Assembly (NCBI GenBank): GCA_030847615.1
Contig: JAUMIR010000002.1
Coordinates: forward strand, 241,385,809 to 241,449,808
DNA length: 64,000 bases
Source of the DNA: Gambelia wislizenii
Lineage: Eukaryota; Chordata; Lepidosauria; Squamata; Crotaphytidae
Direction of reading: 5' to 3'
The notes under the pieces were generated by a model. The model searched no databases. It was not told the origin of the DNA and saw nothing but the letters and a program-made list of their open reading frames with translations. The position numbers and the translations under genes were made by a program. Shown in pieces: positions 1 through 10,400 of the stretch (the stretch's first letter is position 1; the number at the start of each line of letters is the position of its first letter).

Positions 1-3
1 AGG

Positions 4-36
<33 letters not shown>

Positions 37-419
37 GTATATTGTCTTTCCCAGTGTGCTGATTGGCTGCTCAGGAAACACACCCAACCAATCACCACCC
101 ACATGCAAATTCCCTCTCCACCTCACAATCCACTCTTACCATTCAACTTGTAGCCCAGATTGGGACCCAGACAGTCAACTGGCAGCGGTGGCAGCCTGCC
201 TGCGACAGGACCCCGGAGGTCAACTGGGAGCAGTGGCAGCCGCAGTGGCAGCAGGGCAACAGAGCAAGTCACCCTCAGCAATTCTGGGGAAAGTGTGGAA
301 TGCTAAGAAAGGGGAGGAAGAATTTAAAAATACACTGCCCTACCTTACAGGTTGTGAGGTCAACCGGGCATTTTTGGGGGAGTTTTTTTAAAAGCATATG
401 TTACACCGGGTACAGCTAG
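1..419 (+). mobile_element. Helitron-like element, 3' end complete
   Basis: The sequence ends CTAG at 416-419 followed by T, as Helitrons do. The terminal part gttacaccgggtacagctag closely matches the end at 57788-57806. The stretch cccagtgtgctgattgg at 52-68 matches 56491-56506 near the start of the other copy. A (TG)n run is at 11-36. The 5' end is at or beyond the window edge. Confidence 0.5.
11..36. repeat. (TG)n microsatellite
   Basis: Uninterrupted dinucleotide run. Confidence 0.95.
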
Positions 420-423
420 TAGT

Positions 424-510
424 TTTTTAAGATCAACAAACATGCCATAAAAGTGTCAAATCTTTTGGGTCCTCCAGAAGTTTTCATCAGCTTGTGGTAT
501 TCTCCCCCCC
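424..510 (-). repeat. Interspersed repeat shared with 58376-58466
   Basis: The stretch caacaaacatg through cttcatcagcttg resembles 58399-58456. On the minus strand both contain CTGATGA followed by an imperfect stem and an A-rich box, a layout reminiscent of a decayed hammerhead-like core. Family not identified. Confidence 0.45.
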
Positions 511-518
511 ACTGCCAA

Positions 519-557
519 AAAAAAAAAAAAAAAAAAAGAGAGAGAGAGAGAGAGAGA
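519..557. repeat. Poly-A then (GA)n simple repeat
   Basis: About 19 A followed by GA dinucleotides and an A/G-rich tail. Confidence 0.95.
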
Positions 558-699
558 AGAAAAAAGAAACAGCAGATAAGGGGGAAATTAGTGAAGTCCC
601 GAAAGACTGGGTGTTGTGAAGTCTGCCGTTCAAGCCCAGTCCCAAAATGGAGATTTGTGGACTGAATGATTTACCCACATTGACTAGTGGGTATTGCAT

Positions 700-1219
700 G
701 TATGAGATTACCTATAGCAAAACATTATGTGACAGGGCAATAATAGATTATCCTCACTTATGAAAACATAAAGGCACATTGCAAATCAGGTATGGAAAAG
801 GTGGGGAAAATTCCTTCCCAGCCTCCAAAGGTAGCCAGCCACAGCCTGGGGATTTGCTATGAGGCATGATACAGCATTTTATTTTTATTTTATTACTTGC
901 AAGACCCTATTAAAAATGGCAACCACAGTCTTTCCACAGAGAAGCTTATGCATTATGCCCTTATTAAAAATGGCCGTAGTTGCTTCCTCATCTGCTGGAA
1001 GTAAGTAATAAAATAAAAGAAATAGCAAATAATAAAATCTACAAATGCTGAACCCACAAAAGTGGAGAGTCAACTGTAACATGTAATAAGTAATAAGGGA
1101 GAAAGTAACTGTAATATCATTACTGGCTACCAAAAATAATAATACGTTATATTACTTTGGAAAGCAAAAAGTAATATTATTATGTAATGTGTTATATTAC
1201 TCCATGATATTACACAACA
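700..1219. other. Intronic stretch without recognised feature
   Basis: AT-rich intron of SOAT2 copy 1, with repeated attat/taatat tracts at about 1110-1210. No coding match, RNA gene or repeat family recognised. Confidence 0.5.
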
Positions 1220-2070
1220 CTGCTCCTGGTTGTCACCAGCATCTTTTGTTGAAGCTCCAAGTATCCTGTCTTGATGTTCCACTGACATCTATCTGCTTTG
1301 GTTATGCTGGTCTTGGTTGTTATGTTCTTACACCTTTCTGTCTTTTGCAGCTTTGTCCTAGATCTTGAGCTGATCATCTTTGCTTTTGAACGGCTATACA
1401 TGGCACTCTTGGCCTGGCTCATCATGTTCCTCTACACCTCATTTGTGCCCTACAAGGTTCTACAAATTTGGGCCGGCTCCTTGGAGACTCTCCAGTTCCC
1501 CACACTCTTCACGGTCACTGCAATGGTAGTATTGCTGGTCGGCCATGCTACTGTTTTGGGCTTCTATCCCATCTATACTGTCATCTCCCAGCCTTTTGGC
1601 CCTGCCTCACGGTTCATCATCATCCTTGAGCAGGTGTGACACAAGGATACACATCAATAGGGGGATAATTGCCATGGCCATGGGTGTTTGGCTTTGTGTG
1701 AAGGTGTCACTGTTGGCAAGCAGGTGCCAGAGCTGAAAAGTAAGCAGGGATCAGAAGGGAGAGAAGAAATCCATCTATACCTGAGACATGAACTACTCAG
1801 AGCCAGGGCCAGGCTACAATAAATGTCTTCACAAGATCAAGGGGGAGCTTATTGTCTTCTAGTATTGCCTGACCCCTGCTGAGCTGGCAGCTCATATAAT
1901 GCCAGTCTCTGACTGTCTACAGTAGTGGTGCTAAAGCTCAGGCAAGAGCAGCAGAATTCCTTCTCTGCCAAACCACCAGAGCAAAGAAAAGGAGGTGTGA
2001 AACCCTCTCCTTAGGAAAGGAGCAGGTGACTTGGGTCGCCAGTTCAGGACCTGCCTCAGCAGCACCTAAA
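1220..2070 (+). repeat. Segmental-duplication block, left member
   Basis: The sequence before the exon (from about ctcctggttgtcacc) and the intron after it (about 1680-2070) match 60485-60611 and 61235-61615 with substitutions and small indels. Shared landmarks in the following intron include aagatcaagggggagcttat and ccaaaccaccagagcaaaga. The intron match shows DNA-level duplication rather than a processed copy. Confidence 0.88.
1351..1633 (+). CDS. SOAT2: SOAT2 copy 1, first visible exon (transmembrane segments)
   Basis: The acceptor is tcttttgcag before 1351 and the donor is gtgtga after 1633. The exon starts at the third base of a codon. It encodes about 94 residues from [12 protein letters not shown] to [10 protein letters not shown], strongly hydrophobic with several membrane segments. 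It is the same length (283 bases) and phase as the duplicate exon at 60612-60894. The Arg of the conserved ASRF motif is codon 1610-1612. Confidence 0.95.
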
Positions 2071-4434
2071 CAGTACGTCTCATAAGCACACAGTCTCAAC
2101 ACTGGTTTTCCCCTCCTGCCTAGGTCCGGTTCCTGATGAAAAGCTATTCCTTCCTGCGGGAAACTGTGCCTCCCATCCTTCGGGCCAGGTCAAAGGATGG
2201 TGAGTTTGATTTGGGGCCTCTCTGGGGTTGTTAAGGATGAAAGACTCCCACCTGGTTTCCAGGGCTTGTAGCTCCTTCTTCCCAGGTGAAAGAGAGGACA
2301 GGGATCTTGCACCCAGAGTAGTTGACCAGAAGAGGAGATTTCAGCAAGAAGTGCTGGTGCGATAGGATTCCCATCTCTGTTCCAGGACATGCCTTCTCAG
2401 CATGCCACACAAACCCATCTCTCACTGCTTCTTCCTCGGTGCTCCCAGCTGCTCCTTTGATTCTTTCTCTCTCCTTCCAGGGAAGATGTGGCCACCTCAA
2501 TTCTCTTCTTACCTGTATTTTCTCTTCTGCCCTACTTTGATCTACAGGGAGAGCTACCCAAGGTGAGTCCTCTCAACACACACCCTTGTTTGGCTTAAAG
2601 GTTCTCCAGTTCCTGTATAATGATCCTTTGCTTCAAAAGTGGGGGGGGGCTGGAATCAAGAATTGGGGGAGAGAGGGAGAGGCACAGCCTCAGAATGCCC
2701 AGTGCAATGTTTCTGAACATGGCACCCTGCAGATGGGCTGGACTGTGGTTCTCCTCATCCACAGCCAGTATGTGGAGAAAGCTTCTATGTTCTTCTTAGC
2801 ATTTTCTGCAGAAATAGCTGCAAAGAGCTGTTGTACAGAATGCCAGTCCTTCAATGAGCTTCTCAAAGAAAGTGAAGTGATACTTGAAATGCAGAAAACC
2901 TCACCCAATGCCTGCTATTTTCCTTGTGCTACTCATAGGACACCCTGTGTTCGCTGGAGATATGTCATCGAGAACTTTGCTAAGGTGAGAGACACAAAAC
3001 AAGGTTTCCATACACTGATCTTCATACTTGACCTTTCCATCAGTGAGGAGAGTGTTCAAGGTCACTCCGTATCCTCTTGAGCCTCAGCCCAGCTGATTCC
3101 AAGTCTGGGGGGTCCCTGGGCAAAAGGGGCATCTGTTGGGGCCCCTCTGCTGCTGATATTATGTTCATGCCAACCTTAAGCGCATCCACACATTGAGATG
3201 GAGCATTCCCCTTCTTTCACACAGTTCCTTGGGTGCATTTTTTATGGATCCATCGCCTTCAAGTGCCTCTGTGTTCCTGTCTTCAGCAATATGAATAAGC
3301 AGCCCTTCACCCTCAGAACTCTGGTACTCTCCGCCTTCAATGCAATCCTGCCAGGTATGTGGATGGAGCAGTAGCTTGGTTTGTGCGATAGAGATGAACT
3401 GGAGTAAGCAAAGTCAAATCAAATTCAGGGGTGTGGCCAGAGAGCTTTTATCAGATGGAAGCTGATTCACTTTGGCAGCTCTATACACATCCTTCTGCTC
3501 CCACCTCCATTGCCCCACTCACAGTCTCAATGTCTCACTGCCCTGTCTTGTTCACACATTCTTGTATAAACAAAGGAAAGTTGAAGAGTATCATGTTGGT
3601 CACCAGTTTTCAAAATATATCATACATTTAGGTTTCTTAAACACAATCTCCAGCCCTTCTAATTATAAAGACAGGTGTACAACTATGTTGGCAATGCCTC
3701 ATGAAATCTAAGGAGCAAGAGTTGGATAATCTAAATTTTCTAGCAGGGCTTCTGTGCACTTAAGCTTCCTTTTCTCCCCTCTTTAATGGGAGTGATTTTT
3801 TAAAAATGCAAATAAGGATAGGGATCATATGAGTCAGATGTTCATTATTTATATAGGTCACACAGTTCTCTCTGTCTCTCTCTCAGGCTTATGGCACTCT
3901 GAAGAAAAGTGGCAAGACAGCAGGAACGTTCCATCTTCTGTGCTGACTTACCACATGGTGTCCTCGCTTTTTCATTCCAGTCCCACAAGGGACTGAGGTA
4001 AAACCATGTCTTTTTGCTAACCAGAAAAATCCATTAGCAAAAAGACATGGTTTTATCTTGGTCCCCCATGGGACCAGAATGAAAGTCAGAAGAACGGTGA
4101 CATGTGGTAAGGCAGCATGGAAGACAGAACATTCTTGCTGCTGCTTTTCTTCAGAGTGCAGTAAGCCTCCTCCCCACCACCTCTGTGCATGACAGAATTT
4201 TGGGTACAGTTGGCCCTCAGTATCCATGGATTCTGCATCCACCATCCATGGCTTGAAAATATTCCTCCTTCTCCCCCGCCCCCTGCAAAAAAAATAATTC
4301 CAAAAAGCAATTTTGCAATTTTACATAAGAAACACCATGTTATTGCACCATTGTATATAATGGGACTTCAGCGTCCATGGATTCTGGTATCCATTGGGGT
4401 TCTTAGAACCAACCCCCAGTGGAAACCAAGGGCT

Positions 4435-4470
<36 letters not shown>

Positions 4471-7400
4471 CACAAGAGTTATACTGCAGCTTACAGCTAA
4501 CTTCACTGTAGTTCTTACTCCCCTACCTGTGAAAAGAGCTGAAGTGCATTTGCAAAGCTTTGAAGTTATATATCCATGCAGTTTCCAGTAATGGTCAGTC
4601 ATCAGGAGATTATCAGATGCAGGTAAAAAGCCTGCAAAAAGCCAGTAAGAATGACATCACCATACCTCACGGTTTCACACGTGTCATCATCCCCGTGTGC
4701 TGCCTCCATGCAGACTCTGTGCTGCAGCAGAGAATAAGCCACCACTTTTCATTGGCAGAAACTTCTGTCAATGAAAAGTGATGGCTTATTCTCCATTGGT
4801 TGATAATGTTGTGTGAAACCAGGACTTGTTCCCAGTATAGTGACATCATCCTCGCATGGTCCTGTTGGGCTTTTGAAGCATCTGATAATCTCATACATTC
4901 ATTACATGGGGGGGCCAAACATCTATTCTGTTCCCTCCTGTCTCCAGAGTCACCTTACCTGGCTTAAACACTGGCCTATAGTTCAGTCTGGACAATCTAG
5001 GGTACAGTGGATCATTAAACAAACAAACACCTCACAGGAAAAGTATTTGCTGAACATATTGTGGGGGGAAATGTGAGTAATGTAATGACAGAGGGAGGAA
5101 AGAGACTTTCAGGACCAAAAATCTATCAGCCAAAAATTTGTAAAAGTAGTGTGGGGAAGATCAAGTTGTTGTTGGACTCCAATTCCCATCAATTCTCAAG
5201 CTCTGAGCTCAAAGGAAGTTCTGTGAGTATGTTTGAGGATTGAGAGCATAATCTCATGTCATCCAATATTGTCTCCCAAATTATTTTGCTTGGATTTTAA
5301 CCTGGGTGGCAATGATGCAAATTCCTACTGATTCATGTAAAGACAGCTATGGTGTAAATTCCTCCAGTGTTGCTTAATTCTGTAACATAAGTCACAGGAG
5401 TGCACTGGTACCTCTGAGAATATCAAGAGGACCAGGCAGTAAATATGTAGCAGAGACAGCAGACATCAAGCTGAAGAAATAAGCACACAGACACAGGCAT
5501 TGTGCCTAAACTACTTTCCTTTACTTGTGCATAGTAAAGAAATATATAGAACGAGTCTGGGATTCCAAACACATAGGACTTTTTCAGACGGCCCTTACCG
5601 TGCAAGCAGCCTCCGGAGCAGTAACGAGGCTGCCGCGTGGCAGGGGGTCGTTTTCGGACACCGCTGTCCCTCTTCCGTGACCATTCATAGCACGTACATA
5701 AAGCTTTGGAAGCCGCCGCACCATATTTCAATCACGGGCAACTTCCGTGATTGAAATATGGTGCAGCAGCTTCCAAAGCTTCACGTATGTGCTATGAATG
5801 GTCACAGAAGAGGGACGGCGGCATCCGAAAATGACCCCCTGCTGCACGGTAGCCTCGTTACTGCTCCGGAGGCTGCTTGCACGGTAAGGGCCATCTGAAA
5901 AAGTCCATAGACTACATAACACTGCAGTACTATCCAGTACCGTATAGCTTAGATTGCATGTGCAAAAATCCAAGTCAGAGCAGCGTGTGGGAATATCTAG
6001 TTATACAGATACATTCATAGGTTACACAGTCAGTGATTCCCATACACATGGGCTACTCAGCATGTTCCCAGAGAGATAACAGGTTTACTCCCCTGCTTCC
6101 GTACTCATAGCAGCCTCTAGACAGTATCTTGATATGCTCACCAGCTGCATGTAGCTGGCTCACTACTGGCCCCTGTAGGCAGTAGCACATTACACCATGT
6201 CAGCTCTTTACAGTATAAATTTCTTTATGACTGCATGTCCCAATACCCTGACAACATATCTGTAAAAATATATCCCAGTCTAAGAGACTAATGTTTTCTC
6301 TGTCTGTCCCTGCAGCATTGTATTTGGTGCTCCTGACTATGTTTTGCTTCTTCCACTGTTGGCTTAATGCCTTTGCAGAAATGCTGCGCTTTGCGGATCG
6401 CACCTTCTACAAGGTGAGGGCAGGGGCTTGGGGAGGTTCCAGGGAAGGAACTGGGCTGTTTTATGTTTCCATCTCCACATGCCTGGTGGCTCACTTGACT
6501 CCATTGAAAATGTTAGCATTCACATTTTGCAAAGAAATTTCAAACATTCACAGTTACAAAGAAAAGCAAAGAAACACAAATGTTGATGTATGAAGGGTGA
6601 TGGCAGCTGAAAGAGGGGGGCTAGAGTCTGTGGCAGAGCTAGCTAGAGTATATACAGCATAGCCTCTATGGCTGGTGCTTACCAGATATTTCTCTGATAT
6701 AACCAGCTATAGGTCTAGGTGTGAGACAGTCTTTGTAGAAGAAACAGGGCACAATTCCACAGTTAGAGTATGGACTGAAGAGCATCTTGTTCCCTACAGG
6801 CTACAAAATTAAATGCAGGTGAGATTAGGAAGAATTCATGACAGTAAGAGCTGTTTGGAAATGGAATGCACTTCCTGGGAGTGTGGTAGAGTCTCCTTCT
6901 TTGGAGGTTTTTAAGTAGAGGCTGGATGGCCATCTGTCAGGAATGCTTTGATTGTGTGTTCCTGCAGGGCAAGGGGTTGGACTGGATGGCCCTTGGGATT
7001 TCTTCCAACTCTATGATTCTGTGATTCTATTATTCTATGAAGATATTGGGGGAAATGGCCACAGTAGCAGGCAGAATGTGCCATCTCCAAACTACTTGTT
7101 GTGTCTTTTTTTCTTTTCACCCTGCCTAGGACTGGTGGAACGCCACATCTTTCGCTGAATTCTATCGGAAATGGAATGTGGTAGTACATGACTGGCTCTA
7201 CTATTATGTCTATCAGGACCTCCTGTGGGTATGTAAGGCTTGGGAAAACCACACTAATAGGCTGGTTGATTATGTGAATATTCAAGACAGAGAGAGATGG
7301 GTGCATACAGCAGGAGTGGGGAACCTGTGGTCCTCCAGATGTTGTTCTGACAGATATTTTTTGACATGAAGTCCCATCAGCCCCAAGCATGTAGGCCAAT

Positions 7401-10400
7401 GATCAGGGAGGGTGGCATCTGGCATCCAGCATTTGGCAAGCTTCAGCTTCCCCAGTCCTGACAATACACGTTTGACCTGGAAGAACAATCCCCTCTCCCT
7501 CATCAGACATGCACAGTTGCTTCCTATGTGACTCCACCCTGTAACTCACCTGTGCTCCTTGCCTTCCAGGTATTCAAAGGGAAGGCTCGGCCTGTGGCTC
7601 TACTGTCTACCTTCATTCTTTCAGGTGTTGTCCATGAATATATCCTCACGTTGTGCTTTGGCTTCTTCTATCCAATCTTGTTCACATTCTTGATCTTGGT
7701 AGTCTTAGCAGGTCAGTGCTGCCTTAATAAATTTAAGCAGTTTATATACAGTAGCTATGATAGAAATTAGTATCTACTATTTTAGTTGATAGTTCAGAAA
7801 TTTTAGATGGTTCCAAGAAAAAGTCCAAATGGTGTTTAAAGGATTCCCCAGGGAGAAGTTATAAAAGTAAATGTTTTTTAAAAGTATTTTATTCTAAGAA
7901 TATAAGCATATTTCTGACTTTAGGAGAGAAAGTTACAGGAGAGAGGGGAGGGGATCAAAATTAGCTAAAAATAGAGAGTAGAGAGGCCTGTCACTATCTC
8001 TTGAGAGAGAAAGAAGCAAGCTTGCAATTAAACAACTTAAAACATTAGAAGCCAAACAGAAAGACAGCAAACACCTGCAGCCTCTATCCTTTGTTCTTGA
8101 TAACACTTCAAAACATTTCCATAACCTGAGTGGACATTAGATCTTTTAATTAAAATTAAGTCTAGGAGTTTGTCTACATGTGCAATAAAACCTGTACTCA
8201 CCCCATATTAACAGCATAGTTGACACACAACTTTTTGGACAATGCACATTTTCACTGGGATTTCTGGAGGAAACCCTGGATCTGTATGATTCACAGTTTG
8301 CCCTGAATTTGGTGGTGTGGCAGCTGAGGATTAGCTTCGGAGCAAAGCCAGGGTGGAACTTCCAGTGGATGGGACTTTTATCATGGTGCTTTAAAAAACC
8401 AATTAAGCACATATCTGGATAATTGTATCTCTCCTTATCCAATAATACAGTACTTTGACATCACATATATTTGTTTTTCTGCATGCTTGAGCGAACAGAA
8501 AAACAACAACATTGGAGCAGCCCTGGCCTTGTGGGCAGGAATAGTACAACATATAGGACACATGATCAGTGTAGGCCTACGCTTTTAACCTGATACATCT
8601 AACAGGGTGGTGGGATACACTGATTTAAAATCGGAGAAACCTGATGAGTGTGGCGTTTACAGAGCCGCTGTGGATCGAAGTAATCTGCTGCAGCTACGAG
8701 CAGGGTTTCCACTTGTGTAGCCAAGCCCTATATTTATAAGTTACTGTATCAAAACCTCAACAATTCTTTTGTTGTTGCTTTTTTAATTATAAAATATCTT
8801 GTAGACTTTCACTCTCAAAGCTTTAAGTATGTAAATCATTTTGTTCAAAAATTCTCCCAACCATGTCATCATAAATCTATCATCAAACTTTCAATTTAAT
8901 TTGGACTATTTATCATAAGATGTTTTTTCTTCTTTAGAATCCAAGTAAGAGCCAGCGTGGTTTAATGGTTTGAGTGTTGGGCTACAACACTGGAGAGCAG
9001 GGTTCAAATCCCTACTTGGTCATGGAAAGCCACTGGGTGACCTTGGGCCAGTCACTCTTAGCCTCAGAGAAAGGCAAAGGCAAGCCCCCTCTGAACAAAT
9101 TCTGCCAAGAAAACCCCATAAGCTGGAAATGACTTGAAAGCATACAACAACATAACAGCTTACCAGATTCATACATGGTACACCAACTTGGCAATATTTC
9201 AGAGAAACATCTGTGACAGGACCTTGAACAACCACAGTTGTCCCTCCACATTCACAGATTTGGCATTCACGGTTTTAAGTATTCATGGCTTGAAAATATT
9301 CTTAAAAAAATAATAATCCAAAAAAGCAAACCTTGATTTTGCCATTTTATATAAGGGACACCATTTTGCTATGCCATTGCATATAATGGGACTTGAGTAT
9401 TCACAGATTTGGGTATTCACGGGGGGTCCTGGAACCAAACCCCAGCAAATATGAAGGGACAACTGTATTACAGAACAAAAACTCACAAGGCAGTCATAAC
9501 GCTCCTCTAAGACCATAAAAACACAAGTTTGGTGTGAAAAAAACAACCATAAAGAAAACAACAAGATGCATAAAAATGTATTGTATTTTGATAGAAACAG
9601 CATTAAAACTATGTGTTTGCTCTGGCCTATTCATTCTGTATTATTTCACAGCCACACAGGACAGAGGTAAATCCTCATTTTTAGAGTTGATTTTTAAATG
9701 AAGACTTTTGCAAGGCTGAATAATGCAGGTGCTGGGACATCTTCATTGACCCTATTAAAAGGTGTATCCTACTTACTTCTTTTGGCTTTCCCCCCAATCC
9801 CATCAAGTGCTCCAAGACAAATCTTAGCATCTCATATGCCATATAGCTCCAAAAATCCATCCAGAGTTTATGATTTCCAGAATATTTAGGCCTTGTCCAT
9901 TCTTTTCATGTTCACAGTGCCCCAAAACATAAGCATAAAATGCAATAGCATCCATGTGATCTCCTGCTGGGTTTCCTATAGACTACATGCTGGTCAGTGT
10001 GGAAACAGATTGCTGGACTAAAAGACACTTTTCTCTGATGCTCATATTTTTAGAAGATGTGTCCAAAAGAGCACCAGAGCAAAAGATCTCAGAACTGATG
10101 GTGAAGGTTTCTTTTGTTTAACATAGTTTCTGGATTATGCACAACAAATCTCCTTCTCCCAATTCTTTTTCACAGGCATGATTAACTTCTCTGTCAATGA
10201 TAAGAAAAGAAGCCCCAACTGGAACATCCTATTCTGGACGTTACTCTTGGTGGGTACAGCATTCCAATTTAGCTCTCGGTGCCAAGAGTGGTATGCCCAA
10301 CTCTACTGTCCGGTCAAGGAGGTAAGCATATTGATTCATGAATGCAGAACAAACCCTCTGTTCCTCCCTCTGTCCTCTGTTCCTCCCACTTACCAGCTTG

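Noticed and set aside
424..690. Segment 424-510 treated as part of the SOAT2 duplication because it resembles 58376-58466
   Set aside because: The order relative to the Helitron-like ends and the ELLEVQHF exon differs between copies, so independent interspersed repeats are more likely.
9001..9011. Exact B-box GGTTCAAATCC as a tRNA gene
   Set aside because: No complete cloverleaf or acceptor stem follows. It is the tRNA-like head of a SINE.
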